DNA of 64,000 nt, from positions 90,675-154,674 of the forward strand of contig MU400605.1 in NCBI GenBank assembly GCA_022578965.1. The letters are read 5' to 3'. The notes under the pieces are model-generated. The model did not search any database, was not told the origin of the DNA, and worked only from the letters and a program-made list of their open reading frames with translations. Below, piece by piece: positions 12,571 to 24,618 of the stretch; the stretch's first letter is position 1; each line of letters starts with the position of its first letter. The stretch is from Xylaria sp. FL1777 (Eukaryota; Ascomycota; Sordariomycetes; Xylariales; Xylariaceae). A program made the position numbers and the translations under genes.

Positions 12571-13352
12571 CTTGAAGCCCTGAGCCTCTCTCGATATTCA
12601 ATACTCAACCCACCTATACGTGAGAGTAACACATACAGAGTCAGGTTACACGCACCACATATAAATAGGATAAATAAGCAATAGAACGGTAGTCGTTCAT
12701 TCAAGGTTTAGACACCAATGGGGGGCGCCGCCGTGCGAGCTTATCGCGAAGCTCTCAGCCCCTTGTGTTAATCCCCCAGGGTACCCCGCAGTGGCACATC
12801 AGATAAGGACTGACTTCAACAAGTTGTACTAAGAGTAATGTATAATGCCTAGCCGGTTGACGCAGTAGACGTTTTAGTTGTACGTGTATTGAGTCTACGC
12901 CAGTTGAACAACTATGTATACTTAGCCAAAACTTTGCCTCTGAAAGTCATGTTCAAGGTGATGTATCCCCCTATCTGAGTGATGAGGAACTGGCATCATC
13001 AAAACTGATGTTAGGCTTTATAGTATCTAGGTAGGTACTTTGTTTACACGCCGTGGTGAATTTCGTATTTGATATCGAATAAATCAATTGCTCTGGTTCT
13101 CAACGTTAAATCTTCTGATCTTCTGTACCAGCATAGGGCACCGTTCGGCTTCTCCCACCATACTCTAACAACAAGGACAAGCAAGTGCAAGTATAATATT
13201 TGACGGATAACCCTGTTAGACGCCTAGCACTCCAGCCCCTGCAACTCCAAATTTGGTATCAGTAAACCTCCAACGCCGGTTGCTGCTCCCCTTCCGTATA
13301 TAATACGCACAAGGTATTCCATGAACGACCACCATCATAAAAGACTGTAATT
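12571..13352. other. Intergenic region, 0.8 kb (urease promoter side / Ada3 3' side)
   Basis: Both flanking genes are on the - strand, so this interval holds the urease promoter and the Ada3 terminator. A TATA-like AT run lies at about 12657-12680, some 90 bp before the urease ATG. One ACCTAGGT-like motif is near 13027. No coding frame is supported. Confidence 0.55.
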
Positions 13353-15709
13353 TCATTCCTCTTCGACCTCCTCATCCCAAGCTTGCCGTTCCTTCTTAAT
13401 CAGATCGGTCATGATCTCAGGCTTGAATATAGTGCTGTCAGCATCCGAGGCGCGAGGCACCTTGCCGAGGGTATCGTCATCAAACACCGTGCCGATACTG
13501 TTTATCCATCGACGACGTCGTTCCATCAGAGTCCTAGTCATGTCGCCGATCCCTGGCCGTGCCATGCCGGCACCAGCGCTACCGGCAGGATGACTTCCAC
13601 CACCGGCACCACCCGGTCGTTTCGACTTCTTACTCTTGCCCATGGTTCGTGTGCGTTTAAGATACGCACCTTGGACCTGAGTATCAAGATCTTCTAGGAT
13701 GGTCTGGTATTCCTGATGTGCCATCCTCTCCTTCACAAGGTCGGTAAGCCTAGCCTTGCGGGCGCCGTTGATGAGAATCTGTTGGCGTAGTCGGTCCTGG
13801 AGGAGTCGTAGGCGTGCCGCCACCTCGTCATCGAAGTGGCCATCGTAGTCGCCCTCAAACCCTTCCTGCGGTAAGAATCCAATATGACGAAGTTCTTGCT
13901 TGATGCGCTCGTCGACCTGCAGGTAGTCAAGCTTCGGGTGTGTGGCCTTCTTCCAGGCTTCGCTAGTCGATTCGGCCATGAAGGCTGCCGGGGGGATACT
14001 TCTCCCTTCATCCCCAGCAGCACCTGCCCCGCCATCTCCGTTGACTTCTTCTTTCGGCTCGGAATCACCATTAATACCGTTAGTTATTGGCTTGTCTTCG
14101 CTCGGTTGTGCGCGCGCTTCTGGGCGCATGGCTTGCAGAAGACGCGATAAGACGGGGCCGACCGAAAGCTTATCCGTCTCGGCAACATCGTCGTCCATGT
14201 TGTCAATGGTACCACGAGGTTGGTTAGGCGCCAGCTTGTCCCTACCCTGACCGTTCGAGTCAATAGCCATCGCATTATCTTCCTCAGCCCAGGTTTCGGA
14301 GTAGTGCTTCTTCCCCCGCTTGGGCATGACGAAGGAGTTTGTGCGGTCGCCCCGCTCTCGTAGGAAGGTCAGGTCTTCCTCGACAAATGGACGGAAATAC
14401 GGCTCGACGTAAGTAGAAAAGGTACTAAAACTGATCTGATTTGTTGGCTTCGCATTACTGAAGTCCTTATCGGGAGGGTCACCAGCGATCTGGTCGGCAA
14501 GATCAGTGCTGGGAAAGACGGCGACAGAATATAATTCTTTCAATTCATCGATAGACATGCCCGGCTTCGCGTCGAGGATTTCATAGACGGTGGGATCGGG
14601 GAACGTGGATGGGTCTTCACCAAAGGTTTGGAATTGAGGGGCCTCGCGAGCAGGAGGCGCAAACTCGTCCTCCGAGGACTCTTCTCCCTCCTCATCTTCC
14701 TCCCCAGCATCCTTGTCGAGTTTCACCTTTTCGTCAACCTCCATGGCGCTTGATGCTGGCTGGGCAACAGGTGACAGCGAAGAACTAGCCGAGTCGTTAT
14801 CGCGAGACTGTTTGCGAGGTTTATTGCTAGAATCGCGCAGTGGAGAAGATCGTTCTATAGATACTAGAGTCAAAACCAAACTTCAGAAATGCCGTGTCTG
14901 CAGCAACCGCGTACAAGAGGTAATGTGAACACAAAACAAAATAGGTAAGGTGTGTGGGCGAATTTTAGGGGGGGTTGGTAGGTATCTTGGTAGGTATCCA
15001 TCCAAGCAGACCGGCGTCACCAAGGCAATGATGACAATGATAGAATGATGGTCCTGAACAGCAACAATGGTTGCTCAAGGCAGCATAAATAATAAGTAGT
15101 CCACACACACACACACACATATACACATTCCCACACAACGCACATGTGTGGAACAACAGAAGTTACGGGTTGGCGGCTGCGCAGCAACCTACCTATATTT
15201 TGATCTCCTGGAGCGAGATTCTCGGTTGCTTTTCTTTTCTTTTTATTGGGCTTCTTTTCGCTGTCCTGCGACGCCCCGTCTCTTCGTTTGTCCGACTTAC
15301 TGGTCGTCGACTGCAGTTCGTTCACGTGGTGGCCCTTCTTCTCGGCGACAATCAGGCGCATGGCCTTATCGCACCAGTTGCCGCGGCGTTCGATGAGGTC
15401 GTGCAACTTTTCTAGTTTCGAGAGTAAGGCTTCGAGTGTCTTGGAGTCGGGAATCACAGCATTGGAGGTACTCGGGTCGAGGATGTCGTCGGAAAGGATG
15501 CTTCGCATATGCTCGTACTTGACGTCGAACAGGTCGCTCTCGAGCAGCTCGACGGGCGGGATGCTGGCGGCGGCGGCGGCGGCGTTGGCAGTGGAGGTGT
15601 TGGTGCTGGCGCTGGGCAGGCTGGACATGGGGGTCGTGTTACGACTGCGCTGAGCTTTTGCGCCCGAGGCTTTCTTGCCTGTGCCCTTTTGACTCGGCGC
15701 CGGCGGCAT
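13353..15709 (-). CDS. NGG1: Ada3/Ngg1-type transcriptional adaptor (SAGA histone acetyltransferase module)
   Basis: Two exons, complement(13353..14854, 15193..15709), about 672 aa. Exon 1 starts at [16 protein letters not shown] and has a Ser/Thr/Ala-rich stretch, a conserved helix ([20 protein letters not shown], then [20 protein letters not shown]) and basic tracts. Exon 2 carries an acidic region ([20 protein letters not shown]), the conserved core [18 protein letters not shown] / [18 protein letters not shown] / [17 protein letters not shown], and a C-terminal Ada3 domain at about residues 485-610 ([17 protein letters not shown] ... [14 protein letters not shown]). Ada3 bridges Gcn5 and Ada2 in SAGA/ADA and stimulates nucleosome acetylation. 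The intron is long (338 bp) and contains a (CA)n tract. Two acceptors nine bases apart (before 14863 and 14854) are both in phase with the donor at 15192, so the exact exon 2 start is uncertain by three residues. Confidence 0.93.
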
Positions 15710-15754
15710 CGCGTGAGTTCAGGAGGTGATGGGCAAGGTTACGGGGCCGGGGAC

Positions 15755-15758
15755 GGGC

Positions 15759-15799
<41 letters not shown>

Positions 15800-15808
15800 C
15801 ACAGGCGG
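15755..15808. repeat. GGCAC(A/G) hexanucleotide repeat just upstream of Ada3
   Basis: About nine near-perfect copies of the hexamer (GGGCAC or AGGCAC), 46-99 bp upstream of the Ada3 start codon, so in its 5' leader or core promoter. On the - strand it would be a run of (T/C)GTGCC in the transcript leader. Confidence 0.9.
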
Positions 15809-18800
15809 CACGAGGGGAGCGAGGACGTGTCAAGGAGAAACCAGTCGAGCCAGCCAGCCAGCATTCATAATCAGAGAGACGAGCGATAAGGCAATCACAC
15901 AGGCGGTGGAGGCGTTGTATCACATCCGGTAGGTCGGTACGGCAGGTAAGGGACGCCGTCGCCAGGCGCGCGTGTGGTTACGTGATGGGCTGCTGCTGGC
16001 GTCGACCATCCATTGATCGATGAGCGGTGGCTTCTGAGACCTGCCTGGCTAATAGGCTGAATTCTGGGCTGGATGAACTAAGGGATGGGAGAGGCTTGGC
16101 ATGGACCCAAGACAGGCCTAAGATTTCCCACAGGACGTCCCCACTCTCCTTCGCCTCGCATTACCTAATGCAAGCCACAGCCACGCTAATCCATAGAGTT
16201 AGCGTTCTACCATCTCCGCCAACGTAAGCAGTACCTACTTAGTAGGTACGAAGGACTAACTTTGGTATCTACATAGAACAACACAAGGGCCAAATATTAA
16301 TCTATCATACTATTATAGTCGCTAAATGACTTAAGTTCATATACCAGAAGCTTTACTCAAACTTTCCCTTCTACTCGGTTGTTAAGTTAGTATTCAAACT
16401 AGGTAGCAGAGTTTAGGCCACGGAACAGGCATCCAACCTTTAACAGTGGCAAAACTGTTTCGAATGCGATGATATATCCTCGAGGAACAATTGTTCGGAC
16501 TCCCTCTCTCAGAAGGTCGCTTCTTTGACGCATTACGGTGCCAGATAGATAATCCCATCCTATCCCATGCCTCTCGACAGTATGAGTCTCAGGATATCGA
16601 GGGAATCTCGCATGATGGCTTGACCTCATATCCCTGTCTTATATTACTTGCCATTCAATCTACAATATGTAACGAAGTTGCCTATTATACCGTACTCACT
16701 TCTTTTTTCTGGAAGCAATTGGAAAAGGAAAGGAGCCAGAGACGTATTTTCCTCAGTTTTCTCTCAACTTAGTAAGAATTATCACGACAAGTCTCGCCAC
16801 GTCCACTAGCAACTCACGAAGTACTTCCAACCGCAATGGTTTTGCCAATATCCTCGATAGTCTATGCGATGCCACGTCCTTCCACATCAATCATTATATT
16901 TCCGAAAACGCCCACAAATGTAGTAGCTCTCAAGCATCATACTCATGATTTCGATACCTCGCTAGTACAACAACATCCAGTGCTAGAATTAGTTGTGTTA
17001 AGCAATAATACCATAATTATATCTTATACAGCTACAATAGGAAGCATATAATACGTTGATTCTTAGAAGACGATCAATTTTCAACGTATAAAGAGCGAGA
17101 TCCCCTCGACCAACTCCTCTAAAAGGTGATAGGGGCTGTGGCATGGCGGACAAAGACAGACCTATGAATCAGATGTATCCTAATGAACGTCTAACTCTAC
17201 AGCCAGACAACAACAGAAGCTTACCAAATCCCAAATTAAATAGCTTTAAATTAGTTACTATGAGACCTCTCCTATTCACCTCCAGCATTTGTAAGTTCTA
17301 TGATGTCATAGTTGCATCTCAGCATAGTCTGGTGCTTTAAGACCCGGGACCGTTGAACCAAATCATATCAACAGCTAGGACTACGCTGTCCCAATGCATT
17401 TTACAAATACCGAATACGCCTCAGCACTTGCTTAATTACAATGGTATTTCTACTGTTGGCCCCTAGTTGTAGAATACCCGGATAGTACGGGAGAATAGAC
17501 CATGTTTCAGGAATTGTAAGAGTCTCCTATTATGTTGTCTACGTCTTCTAATTTTCTACAGGAGGAAAACACGTGGCACAATTGTACGAATGGAGGAGAT
17601 TTCTACCTGAGTGAAAGTTATGAAAGGCTAGCATTATTCCGAGCTATTTCTAGATTCATTCTATATGGGCCCCATATCTACATGGGAAGGTCACATTGCG
17701 CCTCGAAACTCCCTCCAAGCCGGGCTACTTCACTTGAAGGGAAATGATTTGGAATAATGCATCAGTTCTTTTGATCTTTCCTGTATTTTTAGGTGCCATG
17801 CCGATATGTTGCCTCTTTGCGTCTCGGTAAGTTCTACTATTGGAGATCGCTCTCCGGAACATGGCCAGCGTAACCAGAATAAGCTGAGATCCGTGTTGTC
17901 TACTGAACAAATGCGAAACTTTAAGAAGTAGGATACGATTTTTGGAATGTAGCCTAGGAAGGTGTGGATAAAATAAGAGTGGCAAGCCTGAAGAAGTCTG
18001 ACATCATGGCACAGTATTCCATCCTGAATTAAAGACTATTAGCGAGTCATAAGGACGGTCGTAATTTGGGTTCGTACAACACTATGAGTGAACTTTTTGT
18101 TACATAGTTGATGTAGAGAGCAATATAATTTACGTTATTATTCTTTCCTTAGTATTCTGTTGCTGTTAATTGGTCGTGGAAAACTTTTCATGCGGTCAGA
18201 TATAGATAAGACATGCATGCAATATACCTGTGGCATATTCGTGGCGAGATAATACTTTATAATATCCTTACGGGTGTACGAGTCGAGCTATTCGTCAATA
18301 CTACATGAGCTTCAAGCATTGGACAAAAATCCATGTAGAATGCATGCAGGTGTCGTGTGAAAGCACCCCTTTCAGCCTCATTATTTCAGATGTGTTCAAG
18401 GTACCTACTAGAAAATGGATACATTGTGCTCATCATTATGATGTCAAGCCTGTTTTTTTAATCCGCCAAGAGGTTGTATCGGTAATACCTCGAAATGCGA
18501 TACCTTGATGTTTTTAATATTATACGACTTGACTGGTTAGTGTGGCAAGTAGCTACACAACAAACAACCTAGTCATGGGGAGTGGACAAAAGACGGTGAC
18601 CGGTATATACACTGGAGCCGGTGTGATATCAATGCTCTGTCAGATATGCAGGCAATCTAATTAGAAGCAGGTTTCGCTACATGTAACCCCTTTCGGGCTC
18701 TGCACATTTAAGTACTCAACTAATGGTGGTTCGGCTCCGGCTCCTAGAGCCTACGTGCTAGGCAAGTCTCAAAGTGTTTTCCACGTGAATTCCATTCATT

Positions 18801-20136
18801 TTGTATCTAAATGACTTATATGACTGTCTGAGGTTCATGTCCCAGAGTAAATAGATAGCCTGTACACAATCACATAGTAGGTAGGAAAGGGATCAGTAGC
18901 CATATATGGTTGGGTAGGTTGGTCAATTGACCCCTGGGGCTTCCTAATACCAGTTGAGAGTAATAGCCCATGTATATACACCAAGCCCATTATATAGACC
19001 CTAAGGGTCTATATGAGACTATATTAACTGACAATGACAAGGTGATCTATTCTATAATAGGCGAGGTTTTGAATCTACCGAGTTTGCACTCTGTGGAAAG
19101 AAGTTTCGAACGCCTTAATTTGAGAGGTAGCCCAAGCCTCTCTCCTTTCGATAGCCATTTCCGAATCAGCCGTTGTGTAGGAAATTACTGGGAGCTCGTG
19201 TTAGGGATTGCTGTTGCCAGGAGAGCTTGTCCAATGAGGAGGAGTTACTTACCTAGGCAACGAAGTCCGGATGGTATTGGTTCGTATCTTTTCTCTTTGA
19301 TGGGGGCTGCATATAGATATCTGTCGTGCTCCCTTAGTGCCAGTGTTGTTAACTTCATCGGGACACTAGTACTTATGTTAATTGGCTCTCTGGTCTTCAT
19401 AGGTAAGAGTGTAAAAACCTTATTGGGGGGTGTTTAGGAGCCATGTTGGATATTGCGGTGAAGGTGTAGCAGATGTAGTTAGCCGTAGCCAATAGAATAT
19501 GTTCGTGATTAATCAACCTAGATCATAACTGAACATGAATAAGGAGCCTTGAAAACTGTAATCTGCTAGAGATATCTTCGGGATTACACTTAAATAAAGC
19601 CAGGCTTCTTAGCCTTGGAAACTTTTGCCAGAAAAAAATATTGTCCTGTAATTGCTACTTACTGGCCGTATACGTAAAGCTAAGAGGAAATATAAACACA
19701 TTATTGGATGACTTACGCTTCCAAAAATATCAAATATGATTGTATTTCTGGCAACCAGCATGTTTTTTCTACGGCACCTCGGTGCCACGAAGAATGATAG
19801 TAACTAGAGTAGGCAGGTCGGTCTGGCACTCAGTGGCCCTCGCCTTTCCCCGGTATGCCAAGAAATGTCAACATAAACGGTCAATCAAGTTCAGGTGCTG
19901 ATATATCTAGATAGTTATCCTTACTTGCCACATGAAATAAATTAAACAACTTCTAACAACAGTCATGCGCTGCTACTGCTCTAATGTAGTACTTGAAGCA
20001 CTCTTTAACAACTCAATCTCTAAAACATGGACTAGGTACTGTCTGTCGGTATTCGTGCATAATACAGCATCTTAACAATGTAGCGTCGCTGTTGTGTAAC
20101 TGCTACCCTACAACGTCGCCAGCTGCCTTATTTGAG

Positions 20137-20156
20137 TTTTTTTTTTTTTTTTTTTT
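20137..20156. repeat. T20 homopolymer tract
   Basis: Twenty consecutive T on the + strand in intergenic DNA. It could be the A-tail of an old retroposed sequence on the - strand, but no body of such an element is recognised next to it. Confidence 0.9.
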
Positions 20157-21837
20157 GCCAAGAGGTATGTTAGATCTGTTTTGCATTCAAATGCTGAAGA
20201 TTTGGTATAGAAGCATCCGGGACTGGAAGCTCCGGGATCTAAAAACGGAACCATCTATGCCACCTACGCCTTGTGAGACCAACGTGTTCATTTACGTACT
20301 CTTTCCAGTTCTGGCACTAGATACAGAAGTCAAAAGGGGGAACGGTTAAGTTAGAGTAGGAGGAGGCTGTTCAACAACAACGGTTAGGATACCTATTTTG
20401 TGATTTACTACCGATACTAGTACCGATACTACTTTGACCACTAATTAAGACTGCTTCAGTCTAGGTAGTCCATCGTTCTAAGTTCACTTGAGCTGTGTGT
20501 GAATTATGTTGCGGCAGAGTCACGTTGAATGGTGACTCAACCAAGCAGGACTGACTGAGTGAGAGTGCTTGGTGCTTAATCGACCCTCATTCAAATCGGC
20601 TATAGATTATTTGCGCAAGCAGGAGTCATGTAGTCTTCATTAGATGCATGTAACGGCCTTATACTATGTATAGAACTGTGCCACTAGCTTGGCTTGGAGC
20701 ACACCTGTGGTCGGCCTATTGAGCTGTATATGTGCTCCCTTGTTTTAAAGCAGGGTTATGGGAAGCGTTGCGATGGCTTGCTGGCTATGGTTAGTCAGTG
20801 AGAGAAAGCAGAACTGAGTGAGAAAAGGTCATCGTATCGAATGTTCAATCTTGCTTGCTACCTACCTATCTCATATGGGTACTCTCTAATCATACGAGTT
20901 CGTAATGCTGTATTTTGTGTCACTTGCAACTACGTACCTACGGGTATTTGATATCTCTCTGCGAAATCCGCAAGGAGGAGGATCCGGTTACGCTAACAAA
21001 TCTTATTAAGAATATGTGAAGTAGGTACATCCAGAGCGGAATTTATCCCTGAATAATAATACTCCAGTAAGACGGGATACGTATGCGATGATGTAGGCTG
21101 ATTGAAGTCTATGCTCGTCAGACCTGAGGGCTAAGATTAGAGTAGGGAATCATAACCTATGCCTACTGCCAACATTACACGTAGCCTCTGCTCCAGGTCC
21201 CATCTAACGCCCTCTAAAGATATTGCTACATACATTGCTCTCGCGTATGAAGAATACGAACCTGACATGGCTTAGATGTGGATTAGAAACGAGGCCTTTT
21301 TTGATGTCGGCCCTTAATTCTCGGAGCTCACAGCCTTCCAGTGCATACCCTGTTAATCTCATCAGCTATATGCTCGTACAGAATTGGCCAATCAGGATCC
21401 AAAAACCAGACATGCGGAACCGGAACGATTTGGCACCAGGCTTTCACCGGCGCGGGTGTAAACGGTCGATGCTGCAGATTAAATGCTCATCATGGCTGAC
21501 GCAGCATCGGACACCAACAAAACCAGCGCTGAGTCCGAAGTTTCTATCTCAATATGTTCATAGAGCTGCTATAGTATTTCCGTGGACGAATGAATCTCTT
21601 CAGAGCAGGGTGGAGCGACAAAGACGCTCTTTTGTTGCGATAGCTCTAGTAATACATAACGGATTGCTCAAGCAACGGGTTCCAGCGTGCATAATATGAA
21701 AATATCGTCTTTTGAAGGGGGTGATAGTCAGACATCGACATCATCTAGCAGCCATTATAAAATTTACACCAAAGCCACCTGTCTACCTTTACAAGCATCA
21801 CCATCTATGACATTCAAGAGGACACATGTTTGACCAC

Positions 21838-23083
21838 CTAATCAACATCATCGTCTCCCGAATTTCCGGGGACGCCCTCTCCCTTTTCCCTGTCGGTATC
21901 GTCATCAATAGGAATCTTCCCCGCCTCCTTTGCTAACTCTTTATCCTCGCGCGTTGCCTCTAGCGCGGCAGGTGTCAGAGATCCGTCCTCATTGACGTCC
22001 TCCTTCAAGTAGAGCGAAAACAAGATGACGAGGTACGTATCATCCGTGGCGCGGTTCCGAAGTACGTACCTAAGGGTGTGTGAGCGCTTGGTGCGGGACC
22101 TGCGTATGAAGAATGAATGAGATACTACTCTACTATCGTCTATCTACTAGAAAGGAGATGCGAAAGAAGAAGAAGAAGAAACACCGAGAGAAAACTCCTT
22201 TAATTACTCACCTTAGACCCTGGCCATCCCAATATTTCATGATTGGCAGTGTAAACCCCGGAAGTCGCAGCGAGAAGTCCTGAAAGCCGATATACGGGTT
22301 GAAGAAGTCGACACAATACGTCTTACCGTATTCAAAGACCCATTTATCCTTACTATCTCTCGCGAGCGCCCATTTCTTCCTTTCCTTGGCGCCGTCGGGG
22401 GCGCCGATCGCGCGGCGGGCTTCCAAGCCCGCCTCGTCGCCTCCCTCCTCGAAATGCAAGCCTCCCTTCTCGGGATCGTGCTCGCCCGCGCCGACGTGTA
22501 TGCTGTTGAACGAGGAGAGCCCCGGGCCGTACAGATACGGCATGTCGGCGTACGGATCGCCGTCGAGGCCCGGGTCGATCCACCATTTGACGATGCTCAT
22601 GGCGTAGCTGAAGCCTGGCGGCAGACGGTCCCTGATCGGGTGATCGAAGTCATTGCCGAACTGCAGATCGTGGCCTGAGATGCCGTTCATGGGGGATGAA
22701 GATGTGTCGCTTCCGTCTGCTGCACTGGAGCTCTCTGACGTTTCCCGAGATGGTTCGTCGCTAGGTGACGACCCATTAGCAGTCGGCTCCCCGCGTGAAG
22801 ACTGATTCTGTCGCCGGGATTTTATAGGTCTCTTAGGCGTGAAACGGATAGCGAGACTGTATTGGTCATCGTTGGTGGCGTGAGGTTCCAGTGAAAAGTA
22901 CGGAGAGGTGTTAGGTGAATTACGTGGCAGGCCACTGTAGTTTTGGACACGCACGTTTATCTCGGCATCTATAAGGTCGTTGCTGATACTAACTGTCTCA
23001 TGAGAGTTGACTGGTACGACCACATGATTGTCGATATTGTAATCGGACCCAGCTGTTACCCGGATGATGTATTTATCTGCCAT
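21838..23083 (-). CDS. DUF1769 fungal protein of unknown function
   Basis: Two exons, complement(21838..22069, 22212..23083), 367 aa. The start is the ATG of MADKYIIRVTAGSDYN; six upstream codons in frame begin with TTG and were excluded. Recognisable features of PF08588 are the N-terminal VTAGSDYNIDNHVVVPVN, the motif RVQNYSGLPRNSPNTSPYFS, the segment FGNDFDHPIRDRLPPGFSYA, then VKWWIDPGLDGDPYADMPYL and LYGPGLSSFNSIHVG, and C-terminally LPIMKYWDGQGLRYVLRNRA (Arg codon split by the 142-bp intron). A Ser-rich low-complexity linker sits at about residues 95-140. The C-terminus is acidic (DDDTDREKGEG, GDDDVD). No signal peptide or membrane segment is visible. The family is widespread in ascomycetes; I know of no established biochemical role, and none is proposed here. 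Confidence 0.9.
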
Positions 23084-24618
23084 CTTCGCAGATTCTTGCA
23101 ATATGTTAATTAGGAAGAGTACTCTCGTATCATATGGCGTAAGATTTCCTAAGTGAGTCGATGGAGGTAGCTAAGGTAGGTTAGGGACGTATAAACAATC
23201 TAAGACTTTGTTGTTGTCTTGGACCTGATCTTAGTGGGTGGCTAGGAGGCCAGATCTAAGGCATGCCCTTGTATAGTGGTGTATATGTAACAAGCTAAAG
23301 GATAATTGAATATAAAAAAAGAACATACGACTACAATTAAAAGATGTAATTGGATATTTTATGTAGAAATATACTACTAAAAAACATGTATGGACAAGCT
23401 GCACAATACGATCTGGCAGAATAAAAATTGAATGACGTCGGCGATAATGGCCCAAACCGACAGGGAATGAGTGCATAGGCCACACCTTATTCTTATTTAT
23501 CCTAACCTAAACAGGTTAGGCCAATGTAGGTATTCTGTACAGTACCCGGTTCACTTTACACACTATATACTGGAACCACTTGCCAGACGATCTCTAGTCT
23601 TGTTGTCTCTCACATCTTCCTTTTCATTAATGCAAAGTCGTTGAATACTACAAAGATAGGTAGGATTTACTAACGAAGAAATAAAAAAGTCAGGCAACAA
23701 ATCCTGTGACCAGGTTCCTGATAAGGACATGAGGAAATATTTATATTTCCTTTATTTTGGCTTAAGAGTCAAGGCACATTAAGGCGCTGTTATACCCCGG
23801 CCTGCCAAACAGAGTTAAGGCCCGTTGGCTAATGGATGATATACTGTAGTACTCACCGTCATTAACCTGACGAGAATCCGTCTTATTGCCCCACGAAATT
23901 GGGAAAAGATCAATGACTTGAAGCTATTTTCGCAGGGTTCAACTTACGTGAAGCTAATATTAGCGGTAGATCTGGTGCTCTAATAATTCGGATTGAAATC
24001 TGCCAGTATTTGTGCTCAATGGTTTCTTGTCAGTAACGAGCGCCTAGCGTAGCGAGAAGACGGAGGAAAACGGTAATAAGTTGGAAATCGAGAGTTACGG
24101 TGGTAGTCCTCAATTTAACACGGATTAAATGAGAATTACGGTATCTAGGCTATTGGATTTGGTAACATAGCTACTCCGTATATACTATACCTCTTCTGTA
24201 ATTTTCAATAATGCTTGGCCCCATTTTCTGTTGAATCTAGCTAGACTCGGGAGTTTTCGCAGGGGGCTTCAGCAGGCTAACGAAAACACCCTGGAAAAGT
24301 GACCTGATTCCTCTGCAAACTTTGGTTAGCCTCTAGGTACCCATAACCAGCCCCTAGTTATGACCCCGGCCGAACATTTGTTTTTTATATTGAGTTAACA
24401 TTGAAAATTCCGGAAGAGGTGTACTAAACCCACGTGCTTATTATTACCTCAGCAGGTTATAGCAATGTAGTAGCTCAGTATATGTGCCTTATAGTGGCTC
24501 CGGTTATCGCGAACGCAGATATCTAGGGTTCAGAATGAAATCTTTTACTATCTGGGTAAAATCTGGCTAACGCATACATTAGAGACCAATCTGAATCCAT
24601 ACAAAAAGCGACAAGCTG
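23084..24618. other. Intergenic region, 1.5 kb, no gene recognised
   Basis: Lies between two - strand genes, so it should hold the DUF1769 promoter and the 3' end of the CorA-like gene. Only short frames occur and none shows conserved motifs. Composition is moderately AT-rich without clear RIP signatures. Confidence 0.5.

Larger units (their letters stand above)
15710..21837. other. Intergenic region, 6.1 kb, no gene recognised
   Basis: The longest host-like stretch without a supported gene. The two longest frames on + (18970-19437, 155 codons, with a hydrophobic C-terminal stretch; and 21223-21699, 158 codons) have no recognisable domain, no splice partners and lengths expected by chance in 6 kb. 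Base composition is intermediate, without the extreme RIP decay of the later blocks. It contains a 20-T run at 20137-20156 and scattered GGTAGGTA motifs. It may hold old, unrecognisable relics or species-specific genes. Confidence 0.55.

Noticed and set aside
18970..19437. 155-codon + frame with a hydrophobic C-terminus
   Set aside because: No homologous motif recognised, no introns fit, and a frame of this length is expected by chance in 6 kb of intergenic DNA. Kept only as a remark in the region entry.
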